64,000 bases of DNA, from the NCBI GenBank assembly GCA_036186865.1, contig AP025062.1:8926410-8990409 (forward strand), given 5' to 3'. The position numbers were made by a program, and so were the translations under genes. Under the pieces are notes generated by a model. The model had not been told where the DNA came from and ran no database searches. It saw nothing but the letters and a program-made list of their open reading frames with translations. The DNA is from Eustoma russellianum. Its lineage: Eukaryota > Streptophyta > Magnoliopsida > Gentianales > Gentianaceae. Shown here piece by piece: positions 54,163 to 64,000 of the stretch (its first letter is position 1; every line of letters begins with the position of its first letter).

Positions 54163-55141
54163 ATGCAAAGCGGTAATGGGAACGGCAATCAGGGTCAGGG
54201 TCAGAGTGCTTTACCACAGGCACTGGTCGATGCTTTTATACAGATGGGTCAGGCGGTCAGTCAAGTTGTTCCACCGCAGCAGCAGCATGGGACCCGATAT
54301 TATTACGGAGAGATGAAGCGGGTTCATGTTCCGACATTTGACGGAGGCATTAGTCCAGACGATGCTGACAAGTGGCTGAGCGAAGTGGAGAATAACTTCG
54401 CATTGTTACAGGTGCCGGAGGAGATGAAGTCCATGGTGGTCCGGCCGTTTTTGATCGGAGAGGCGGATAAGTGGTGGACAACCACAGTGATGGATCTGCC
54501 ACAGATGGTCAGTTGGATAGGGGCCTTCGAGTCGCTGAGACAAAGACCAGGAATGTCAGAGGCTGAGTACGCCAACCAGTTTAATGCTTTGGGGAGGTAT
54601 GTGCCGTCCGTCATGGGTGATATGTGCCTCAGGATGGTGAAGTTTGAGAGAGGTCTGCACTCACGCATTCGCACCGGAGTGGTTAATGCGAATGCCAGGG
54701 ATTCTGGAGAGCTGTTAGACGCCTGCTACCGTGTGGAGAGTGATATTCAGTGGCGTGATGAGGAGAATAGGGGTAAGCGGTCCCGAGAGATGACTAGCGA
54801 CAGACCCAGGGGATGGGTCAAGGTGCCGAGGATGGGGCAGACGAGTCAGCCACGACCTCAGCAGCAGCCACAACAGCGCCCGCAGCCGAATAATAACCAG
54901 CCAGCGGTGAATCCCCCTTGCCCTATTTGCGGCCGACCGCACGCAGGTGAGTGTTGGAAGAAAGTGGGCGCATGCTTCAACTGTGGGAAAGTGGGTCATA
55001 TGCACCGAGATTGCCCTAAGCCGAGGAGACAGCGGCAGGGACCTGCCCCACAAAAGGCACAGGGAGGGCGACCACGGCCCAACGCTCGAGTGCACGTGAT
55101 GGTAGACACTGACGTCCAGGGGACGAACGACGTTGTCATAG
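54163..55141 (+). CDS. gypsy-2 Gag
   Basis: Open from ATG 54163; read without splicing it stops at 55168-55170 (335 codons). The N-terminus is Gln/Gly-rich. Capsid motifs: VPTFDGG, WLSEVENNF, EADKWWTT, FERGLHSRI. Between 'MVSW' and 'FESLRQ' it is about 20 residues shorter than gypsy-1 Gag, an in-frame deletion within the capsid. A basic, Pro/Gln-rich linker leads to CPICGRPHAGEC and a complete CCHC knuckle CFNCGKVGHMHRDC (about residues 281-294). It would form particles and bind RNA; the capsid deletion may impair this. The exon side ends at 55141, the first base of a GGT codon. Confidence 0.83.
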
Positions 55142-55218
55142 GTATGCATGAATTTGAAGTGTTTAATTGATGATGTATATATTTATATAACTCTGCATTT
55201 TACCCCTAAGCATGTTAG
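55142..55218 (+). other. Intron-like segment at the gag-protease junction of gypsy-2
   Basis: 77 nt, T/A-rich, borders ATAG|GTATGC and GTTAG|GT, with CTAAG near the 3' side. Removal makes V-V-I-G-A-I-L-V in frame; retention ends Gag at 55170. It has the same codon position and phase as 5890-5973 in gypsy-1, though the sequences have diverged. Confidence 0.65.
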
Positions 55219-58200
55219 GTGCTATATTAGTAAACAAAGTCCCGGCGAATGTATTGTTCGACAGTGGTGCGAGCCACTCGTTTATTGCCAAGAAGTTTGT
55301 CAAGAACCTAGAGAGTTACACTGAATGGCTGGATACTCCTTACCGAGTCCTAACAGCTGGAGATCAGGTGATTGTGTCACACCATTTGTACAAGAACTGT
55401 GAGTTGGAGATGGAGGACCGCACCTTTGATGTAGCGCTGATACCAATTCAGATGAGTGATTTCGATATCATATTAGGAATGGATTGGTTTGCAAGATATC
55501 ATGCGCATATCGACTGCCGTCAGAAGAAAGTGGTGTTCAAGGACCCTACTAAGGAATATTTCACTTTTCAGGGGAATACCAAGCTGCAGAAGTTGCCCCA
55601 AAACATCTACTTGACAGCTGCACAAGCTCACAAGGCACTTAAAAAAGGAGACGAAGGATTCCTTGTATATACCATGAATACTGAACAGAAAGTGCCCCCT
55701 ATTGACGACATACCGGTGGTGAATGAGTTTAAAGATGTCTTCCCTGATGAGTTACCAGGATTGCCGCCTAGCCGAGAAGTTGAGTTTGAGATCAATCTGA
55801 TACCTGGAGCAGAACCGATCTCTAAAGCACCTTATAGGATGGCACCGGCAGAACTGAAGGAGCTAAAAGAGCAGTTACAGGAGCTGCTAGATCGTAAATT
55901 CATCAGACCCAGCATTTCACCGTGGGGAGCACCGGTGTTATTCGTAAAGAAAAAAGATGGTAGCATGATGCTATGCATAGATTATCGTGAACTGAACAAG
56001 ATCACGGTCAAGAACAAATATCCGCTACCAAGGATCGACGACTTGTTAGATCAGTTGAGGGGTGCTAAGGTGTTCACAAAGATTGATCTGAGATCAGGAT
56101 ATCATCAATTAAGGATTAGGGCAGAGGACATAGCGAAGACAGCGTTTCGCACAAGATACGGGCATTATGAGTTCTTGGTGATGCCTTTTGGATTGACGAA
56201 TGCCCCAGCAGCCTTTATGGACTTGATGAACACCGTATTCAGGGATCAGCTGGACAAGTTTGTGGTAGTGTTCATCGACGATGTCCTGATATATTCACCT
56301 GACGAGGAGACTCACGCTGGACATCTGCGAGAAGTGCTAGAGATTCTGAGGAAGAAGAAGCTATACGCAAAGTTTAGCAAATGTGAGTTCTGGCTGAAAA
56401 GCGTGACGTTTCTAGGTCATGTAGTTTCTGGAGAAGGTATCTCGGTGGATCCAAAGAAGATCGAGGCAATTATCGAGTGGCCGAGACCTACGAATGTGAC
56501 CGAGGTGAGAAGTTTCTTGGGTCTCGCAGGTTACTACAGAAAGTTTGTTGAAGGTTTCTCGACGATCGCGGCTCCACTGAGCAAACTCACCCAGAAGAAA
56601 ACGAAGTTTGAGTGGACCTCTGAGTGCGAGCAGAGCTTTACTGAGTTAAAGAAAAGGTTGACAACTGAACCAGTTTTGGCACAACCCTCCAGTAATGAAG
56701 GGTTCGTGATATACAGTGATGCCTCGAAGAATGGTTTAGGATGTGTATTGATGCAAGGAGGACGAGTAATTGCTTAAGTATCGAGGCAGTTGAAGCCGTA
56801 TGAACGGAACTACCCCACTCATGATTTAGAGCTTGCCGCAGTAGTGTTTGCACTAAAGATATGGAGACACTATCTTTATGGAGAAAAATGTGAGGTTTAC
56901 ACCGATCATAGGAGTCTGAAATACTTATTTACACAGAAGGAGTTGAATATGAGGCAAAGGAGATGGTTGGAACTGATTAAGGATTACGATTTGACCATCA
57001 ACTACCATCCAGAAAAGGCAAACAGTGTGGCTGATGCATTGAGCAGAAAGTCGAGTCATGCGAGACAGGCCCCACTAGAAAGAGAGATTGAAGAGTTTGA
57101 CTTGGACATCGTTGATTCCACGTCGAATATTTTGGCTGCATTGATCATTACACCGACTCTGGTGGATCGAGTCAAAGAGGCGCAGAAGCTGGATGGGAAC
57201 CTTTAGGTTATTCGAGTTAGACTCCATACTGAACAGGTTGAAGGGTTTCAGGTGTTAGATGATGAGAGTCTATGGTTTCAGGGGAGATTGTGTGTGCCGA
57301 ATGATGAAGCGCTTAGAAGAGAAATATTGAAGGAGGCACATAACTCAAGACTGTCGATTCATCCTGGAGCAACTAAGATGTACAACGATCTGAAGAAAAG
57401 TTATTGGTGGAGTGGTATGAAGCATGAGATCGTTGAGTTCATTGCTCGATGTTTGGTTTGTCAGCAGGTTAAGGCGGAACATCAGCGACCAGGTGGACTT
57501 TTACAACCGTTGGAGATACCGGTATGGAAATGGGAGCATATTATGATGGATTTTGTAGCAGGGCTCCCAAAGACGAGAAACGGCAACGACGTTATTTGGG
57601 TGATAGTAGATCGACTGACAAAGTCTGCGCACTTCTTGCCAGTGTCGAGTGAAGCTACGATGGAGAAGTTAGTGACATTATATGTGGATCACATCGTTAG
57701 CTTACATGGTGTACCAGTCAGCATTGTGTCAGACCGAGATCCGAGATTCACGTCACGATTCTGGACGGCGTATCAGCGAGTCATGGGGACCGAGTTGAGA
57801 ATGAGTACTGCATTTCATCCCCAGACAGATGGACAATCGGAGAAAACCATACAGACTCTAGAAGATATGTTGAGAGCCTACGCGTTGGACTTCAAAGGAA
57901 ACTGGGATAGTATGGTGAAGCTGATGGAATTTTCATATAATAACAGTCATCATAGCGCAATTGGTATGACACCATTTGAGGCCCTCTACGGAAGAAAGTG
58001 TCGATCTCCATTATACTGGGATGAAGTTGGAGAAAAGTCTATCACTGGACCCGAGCTAGTCGAGCAGACGTTGGAAAAAGTAAAGACCATTCGAGAAAGG
58101 CTCAAGGTAGCTCAGGATCGTAGTAAGAGTTTGGCGGATTCCAAAAGACGGCCATTGGAATTCGCTGTGGGCAAAAAGGTATACCTAAAGGTTTCCCCGA

Positions 58201-58586
58201 CGAAGGGCGTCATGAGGTTTGGAGAGAAAGGCAAGCTGAGCCCTCGCTATATTGGACCATATGAGGTGCTTGAGCGAATCGGGACATTGGCATATCGGTT
58301 AGCACTACCTCCAGCGTTATCGCAGGTGCACAATGTCTTCCATGTATCGCAACTGAGACGATATATTCCTGATCTGAGTTACGTGTTGGAAGCTCGACCA
58401 CTAAAGGTAAGAAGCGATGCAACGTACGAAGAACTACCGGTACGCATCGTAGATCGGAAAGATCAGGTGTTGAGACGGCGAGTCATTCCGTATGTCAAGG
58501 TTCAGTGGACAAATCATACGGAACGAGAGGCGACATGGGACCTTGAAGAAGAAGTCCGGAAGAAGTATCCGCATCTATTTGAATAA
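55219..58586 (+). pseudogene. gypsy-2 pol, broken only by two stops
   Basis: One frame from the 3' splice-like site to TAA 58584-58586. Protease: VLFDSGASHSF. Reverse transcriptase: KKDGSMMLCIDYRELN (ML where R-P or R-L is usual) and FIDDVLIYS. RNase H: IYSDASKNGLG, then TAA at 56775-56777 just after RVIA, where a Tyr codon is expected. TAG at 57204-57206 interrupts the linker to integrase. Integrase: HHCC finger (EAHN...H...CLVCQQVK), MDFVAGLP, VSDRDPRFTS, TDGQSEKT. The C-terminal chromodomain-like segment (YVKVQWTNHTEREATWD) marks a Tekay-like chromovirus. No frameshifts are evident. The stops block full-length Pol. Confidence 0.88.
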
Positions 58587-58596
58587 GGTACGTAAG

Positions 58597-58631
58597 TTTC
58601 GGGGACGAAGCTCTTTGTAAGGGGGGAAGTA
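58597..58631 (+). promoter_or_regulatory. gypsy-2 stem-loop and polypurine tract
   Basis: AAGTTTCG-GGGA-CGAAGCT can form a hairpin with one wobble pair. The polypurine tract AAGGGGGGAAG (58619-58629) precedes the LTR at 58632. The arrangement matches gypsy-1. Confidence 0.75.
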
Positions 58632-60892
58632 TGTTATATCCGTGTAAATGGAAGACGAAAAAAAAGCTATACTAAAGAAGAAAAAAATCAACTGGTGGTA
58701 ATAAAGAATAATAAATGAAACAAATCTATTATTAAATCTTCATCATCCTTTCATTTCCATAACACCCTATCTTTTAACCCTCATTACACCCTCATTTACA
58801 ACCATATCTTCCCTACAATCTTAAATATTGTAACCTTTCTTTCCTCCCTACATATTCATCCGTTTGTTGCTGCACCGAAACAGAAGAAATAAAAGAGGGA
58901 AGCTGAGAGTTAGGCTGCCAAAGGAAGAAAGGGAAAAGAGAGAAGAAGAAAAGAAAAATAGGTAAGTATCCTACCCGTACTCGTTATGCATTTGCAAAAT
59001 ATATGACTATATTTTTATACAAAATTCTTGGATCATGCATTTGTATTTTTGGCTGCATAGATGTATGTATATATGTGTTTAACCGTGTGTATATATGGAT
59101 ATTTATAAGCTTGAGAAACTTCTTTGATTTTTATCTATATAGACAAATTATAAGAATATGGGTGATATCTTTAGTGCTCGGCCAAACACTAATTTTGATG
59201 AAGCTGTTTAGTATTTTGTCTTTGAGATAGTATTAAATATATGAATATATGTAAGGTTGTAATGCATGTATGTTTATATGTATTCCAATCCAATTTGCGT
59301 TACGTGCATATATATTTTATATGGTGGGTGGATAAAGTTTCGGCTGGACCCTTTTATTTTCATATAAATGATATTACAATTCACATGTAAATGTTGTGTT
59401 AGAAAGAATATGTACCATGAAATTAGGTGATTGAATAAAAACTGTGAGATGATGTGAGTGGTGGATTAAGAGCTGAATGATCTACATTATTTTTTCGAAA
59501 TGGAGAATGTTTAGCAAATAGTTTCGGCCGGCATATTGGAAAACAGTTGGTGTGTAATGTTAATTTGTGTAGAGAGTTAAGTGAAGATATATGTATGCGT
59601 TGTTAGCATAAGTATTGAAATTAAATAATTGGTGAGGAGTCTATGTAGTGGCCGAGAGGGCTTTCATAAGGTTGGGGAGTTAGCAAATTGATTTTAGCTT
59701 AAGTTGTAATTTTTCTTATGGGTGAAAGAATTATAAGTTGATATTATATGAAAACTATGTTTGATGAAATTAAAGAGGCTATGACCGGATGAGTTACATG
59801 TTGTGATCATAATTGTTATCGTATTATATGTATTTGACTTGATCGATATGGATTGTTGAAAAATGTTTGAAAACCCTATTATTTTGAAAATCGTTTTCAA
59901 AAATCGTACATATTTTGAAATTCACCCTTACAAAGGAAATATATCGTTAAGCTGGATTGGTTCCGAACAAACGGGCCGTCCGAGCACATATGACTATATC
60001 GATAGGCCGCTCGGACACATATGACCGCCAGTTGGGCCGTCCAGGCACATATGACTATATCGATAGGCCGCCTGGACACATCGACCATTGGGAGATCGAT
60101 CCATAAGTCTTGCGATATAAGTTACTTGTAAGGAAAGTGCTATAGCCATCGCATCATTATCGCATCGTTATCGTTATCGTTATCGTTATCGTTATCGTTA
60201 TCATTATCGTTATCGCGTCGTTATCGTTATCGTTATCGCATCGCATCGTTATTGTATTGCATCGCATTGATTTGAAAGTTGCATCATCGGATTTTTTGAT
60301 TGTAACTAATCTTACTAACTCTGTGTGTTTATTTCATCTGTTGATATCGTTGATTAGTATGCAGTGTTATCGTAAGGTTGCAAAGGTAAAAATATTTGTG
60401 AATGGAAACTTGATTATCTTATATGTTATTGTTATTTTGTTATTACACCTGTTTCCGCATGTATGATCCCGTAGCGAGTACTGGCAGGTTACTTGCTGGG
60501 CGAAGTGTCGCTCATACCATACTTTCTTATATTTTCCAGAGGGTCAGGAGTACAACTTTGTTTACATTGATGATGACCAGGAGTTAGGACTTTGAGGCTC
60601 TACGAGGATCTAGTCACGACACTTTATGGATTTGACACTGATGTACTTTCGGAGATTTAGTTTATTTCCTTTTGGTTGTGTAAGACTATTATATCGGCTT
60701 TATGTTGCCAAGACCATTGTACCGTACTTATTAAATATGATGATTTCGAGGTTTTATTTTGACTTCCGCTGACATCGATTTACGTCACGTTGCTGACGTG
60801 TTTTTGTATCGATTTCGACGTCTCGTATTTTGCTTAGCGAAATACGACGAGTGAGTCGTTTCGGATACTATGGCTCGGGACGGGTCGCTACA
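58632..60892 (+). repeat. gypsy-2 right LTR
   Basis: Starts TGTTATATCCG after the polypurine tract and ends GGTCGCTACA. It contains TTATCG tandem repeats (about 60155-60255), a conserved ACTTGCTGGGCGA...TCGCTCATAC inverted repeat (60490-60518), and TTTTCCAG (60532-60539) followed by an acidic coding-like stretch. It is mirrored in the left LTR. Confidence 0.92.
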
Positions 60893-60897
60893 TATAC

Positions 60898-61408
60898 ATT
60901 TGTAGGATTCGACAAAACAAATGAACAAGATTAAAAAACAATAATTCCTTTCCTAGTGGCTGATTATTCAGAGAATTCGGCACGATTCTCTTTTCCTTTT
61001 CTCTTTTCTGCTCTTCCTTTTTTTCCTTTCTCCCTGCCACTTCTCTGTGTGCCCCCCTTTTCTTTTCTTTTTGTTGGTTGCTATGTGCTGACTTAACGTC
61101 CCCACATGAGGAATATATAAGACCTCAAAAACGATTGTGTGGATAGCTTCGATGGTGATTAGGGTCAAAGTCATCGATTAAATACAACATATATTGCATT
61201 ATCGAGTAAATGGCCATAAAATCAAAGTACTAATTAATAGAGTCAAGTGCAAAGAAGCTTGGATAAACATGCGTACTTCAGTGGATAAAATGAGATTCTA
61301 ACGATGGTTACCCGAGACGACAGGCTAATACGTATTGACTTTGCACTGATCAAAGTTAAGGTTGCCCATCCGTATTGTACCGCAGTGAAAGAATGAAGGA
61401 GGCCCATT
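60898..61408. other. No gene recognised
   Basis: Ordinary intergenic sequence. A pyrimidine-rich run (60985-61070) gives a Lys/Arg-rich open frame on the - strand that I consider spurious. Confidence 0.5.
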
Positions 61409-61416
61409 CCTATTAG

Positions 61417-61588
61417 GGGATAGGATCACCTCACCGCAAGGAGGTGCGGTGGCGCGTGACCGCGCGACACGTAGCAGCAAGGGAGAGTGGTGAGGCTACC
61501 CTCATTTAGCCTCACCATCTCTTTTGGTGTCACGTGTCGTGTGGTCACAAAGGAGGTGAGGAAAGTTAGGATGAGGAGATCCCAAACC
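61417..61588. mobile_element. Fold-back MITE, copy 1
   Basis: Long imperfect inverted repeat: GGATCACCTCACC near the left end and GGATGAGGAGATCC near the right, with an internal GTGGTGAGGCTA...TAGCCTCACCA palindrome. Flanked by CCTATTAG (61409-61416 and 61589-61596), an 8-bp duplication as made by hAT transposases. Non-coding. Related to 62814-62966. Confidence 0.65.
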
Positions 61589-61596
61589 CCTATTAG

Positions 61597-62813
61597 TATC
61601 ACAATGTACAAAAAGTCAACGTGGTAGTGTTAAGTCTCATACGGAATGTCATAACCCCACACGTATCTAAAAACACTTCCTCGGATATGCAAGAAGATTG
61701 TGGCCGATTAGATAAAACCGCAGTCCACTCCTACTAATGCAATGTCAAAGTTGAGACATCACTAGTCAATTTATAGTCATAGTAGTCAATTGCATATACA
61801 TAGTCATACAGGCAAAGTTAAAACTAAATTGCAGAGTAAAGTATTTGCATATTGTCATTTTTATTTGACATGGTTATATTGTAATAGATGATAAAGGAAA
61901 ATTGATATGTATATTATTTGAGTATATGTATGTGTGATTGTATAAAGTAAATCAGTGGGATGAGGTGAACCTAGCCAATTGTTGTGATAAGATGTTATGT
62001 GGATTAGTTGAGATTGTCCGATGTTTTAAACGCGCTGAATTATATGTAAATAGCATTTTGTATCGATTTATGTGTAGTGTTTATTATTAAGAGAGGTAGG
62101 GACTTAGGTTTTAGAGAATTCGAAAGTCTTACACGTTGATCAGTAGGCTGTCGCGAATTTAAAAGAGAAGTTTTTATAAAATGATGAAAAAGACATCAGG
62201 TTCAAGATCCGAATCAGATCAGACATGGAACTTGACATGTAAATAGTATTTCCATAAGCATTTGGTTCCAAATAGTTGCATAGTTCTTTGCTGTTCGCTC
62301 CAACTTCTTAGATTTTTTTAGTTAACTAAAAACTCCCGTACATGTTATCAACCAAAAGAAAAGTCCATATCTTTATCAACCCAAAAAAGATATGTTACTT
62401 TTATGTAACGCTTTCATGAGTAAACATAAACAAAATAATCCAAATGATACTTTCCAACAATAACAAAACATCTCTCCCTATTTACAACCCCATCTAATGG
62501 AAATGAAGCACATGAAAACTACTCAAAAACCTAAAATAAATAACGTTGTAGCTGTAACGTTGAATGGAAAAAAACTGTTCTCATTCATTTTTTTAATGTA
62601 CAAAACGTTATATATACAGTCATACCTACAGTAAATACACAAAATATTCGGTAATAACTATTTGACACAAATATAGTTATAATTTGATCTTATGAATTAG
62701 ATAGGATATGATTCCTTCATTTAGACAATCATATCTCTACTTTCCATAGAAGATGATCTATAAGAAAATCCAGAGGCATTAGATGAAGGTGTGGTATCAT
62801 TTGCAGGCTAAGG
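61597..62813. other. No gene recognised
   Basis: AT-rich intergenic sequence with no supported open frame or named repeat. Confidence 0.5.
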
Positions 62814-62966
62814 AGAGTTTGGATCTCCTCACCCAAAATCTCTCACCCATTTTCCACCGCACGACATGTGGCAGCAGGAGAGGGTGGTGAGGCTAGATGA
62901 GCACCCCCTCCTGCTGCCACGTGTCACGATGGAGAATGTGGTGAGGGATTTTACGGTGAGAGATCC
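62814..62966. mobile_element. Fold-back MITE, copy 2
   Basis: Inverted repeat with ends GGATCTCCTCACC and GGTGAGAGATCC and a centre GGCAGCAGGAG...CTCCTGCTGCC. Same family as 61417-61588. Its right end directly abuts the LTR starting at 62967, so no target duplication can be seen. Confidence 0.65.
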
Positions 62967-64000
62967 TGTAGCGCTCCGCCCGGAACTAGGGTTTCGGTAC
63001 GACGCACCGGCCATACTCTACTACGAGTAGTACAAGGCGTCGATACTATACATGTACATGTCGACATGAATCGTAATCGATATAGCAGGAGCAACATAAA
63101 AATAAGCTCACGACATGCATAATAATAATAATACAAATCGTTCAAACGCGTACAAACCATAAATACAATGTCTCACGATAGTCTTAGTACATCACAATGA
63201 AGTAAAGCTCAACACAACAGGTACATATCTTCAGCCTACATCTCAGCTCACGGATACTCTATCTAGGGTTCCTCCTCAATTAACAAGGCATCAGGGTTCC
63301 TGTTCTCTGAAATGTTATGAGGCAAGTATGAGCGATAGCCATCAACTTTTAATCGCTCAGCAAGTAGTCTTTATAGATACTTCATGTGGATCATACATGG
63401 GGAGACGGAGTGACAAGTAGTAATAAAATAATAAACACACATAATCACATCTCCGTCTACAGATAATAACATGATATATAAGAATAAAACATAACATAAG
63501 ATTTTACATCATACCTTAGAGATCATATCATTCTTCCTCAGCATATCCTTTGCCTACCTTCCATACTTGAACACTAATCCATCTTATGCTAAGGCCATCA
63601 CTTACAATCATCACTTCTACATGCATAATCTTCCTTAATCATCTTAAGGCATAATGGTCGTACAAATATTCTAGTCATCACCTAAGGGACATGATCATGA
63701 CATGATGCATAAAACATGACTTATCATAAAATAACTTTTCGTAACTTGACGTGATTTTCATAACTTGCATAAAATAACATATTCATAACTTGTATAACAT
63801 GACATTTTCATAACATGAAGACATAACATTTTCATCATTGGCTATAGCACTTTTCATAAGAATAATAACACACGACATACCGAATGATTCCCCATATAGT
63901 ACATGTACAACATAACATCATGAACATAGGTACATGTGCTAACGGTGACGCATTACGACTGAGATCCCGTGTCCCAGACCCGGTATTATACTCAGCCATA
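62967..64000 (-). repeat. Tekay-like LTR, - strand, running off the window
   Basis: On the - strand it ends GGAGCGCTACA at 62967. It shares with the gypsy-2 LTR the CTTGCTGAGCGA...TCGCTCATAC inverted repeat (complement about 63325-63368), a CATTTCAG followed by acidic coding-like sequence (complement of 63309 leftwards), and U5 words such as GACGCCTTGTAC. Sequence to 64000 is AT-rich LTR body with many ATAACATGA-like words. No coding part is in view. Confidence 0.7.

Larger units (their letters stand above)
51861..60892 (+). mobile_element. gypsy-2: Tekay-like Ty3/gypsy element with inverted LTRs
   Basis: The internal region (54127-58631) is + strand. The right LTR (58632-60892) is in normal direct orientation, but the left LTR (51861-54126) is the reverse complement. 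The outer ends are TGTAACGACC and GGTCGCTACA, both U5 ends, bounded by identical TATAC (51856-51860 and 60893-60897). The primer site is missing at the left junction. A sampled ~300-bp stretch of the two LTRs differs at about four positions, so the insertion is fairly young. gag is open; pol has two stops. Confidence 0.9.

Noticed and set aside
61426..61611. Open frames over the MITEs
   Set aside because: They run across inverted repeats and are not conserved between the two copies.

Overview
This is repeat-dense nuclear DNA of a flowering plant, most likely a eudicot. No host gene could be recognised anywhere in the 64 kb. The plant origin rests on the element types: a plant L1-type LINE (DUF4283-like ORF1 with a CCHC knuckle, ORF2 ending in an RNase H), Tekay-like chromoviruses, a SIRE-like Ty1/copia element with an extra 3' ORF, an Au-type SINE, RTE-type LINE tails, and initiator-methionine-tRNA primer sites. 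The species cannot be named from the sequence.

Layout. (1) 0.4-1 kb: a tRNA-derived SINE and an RTE-type tail. (2) 1.6-24.1 kb: one degenerate LINE split twice. A Tekay-like element (gypsy-1, + strand, 2631-11978) sits between LINE ORF1 and the reverse transcriptase region. A second Ty3/gypsy element (gypsy-3, - strand, 15220-24004, target duplication TCATC) sits in the LINE 3' end, whose poly(A) tail ends at 24085. (3) 24.1-27.6 kb: old debris, including an RTE-LINE 3' end and an Au-like SINE. (4) 27.6-39.6 kb: a Tekay-like LTR split by a SIRE-like copia element (copia-1, 29721-39524) with an env-position ORF. (5) 39.95-49.99 kb: a second copia element (copia-2, target duplication ATCTG) with 240-259 bp LTRs, a very long leader carrying a repeat of tiny upstream ORFs and a tRNA-like array, and a probable solo LTR inserted in that leader. 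(6) 51.0-51.8 kb: a palindromic array and an LTR end remnant. (7) 51.86-60.89 kb: a fairly young Tekay-like element (gypsy-2) whose two LTRs lie in inverted instead of direct orientation, yet are bounded by a 5-bp duplication TATAC. (8) 61.4-64 kb: two related fold-back MITEs and the start of another Tekay-like LTR on the - strand.

Most interesting points. gypsy-1 and gypsy-2 both carry a GT-AG intron-like sequence at the identical codon between gag and protease. Read through, it ends Gag; spliced out, it joins gag and pol in frame. This suggests splicing-controlled Gag versus Gag-Pol synthesis. gypsy-1 has a second intron-like insert in its RNase H. gypsy-2 appears to have integrated as a DNA with two U5 ends. 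The copia-2 leader combines an M-P-E-A-stop upstream-ORF array, a tRNA-like A/B-box array, and plausible splice sites that would remove both. Four Tekay-like LTRs share a short acidic coding-like segment just after a 3'-splice-like AG.

Only a few reading frames are intact: copia-2 gag and RT-RNase H, and gypsy-2 gag (with an in-frame deletion). gypsy-2 pol is broken by only two stops. Everything else is decayed. All statements come from reading the sequence; no database search was possible.
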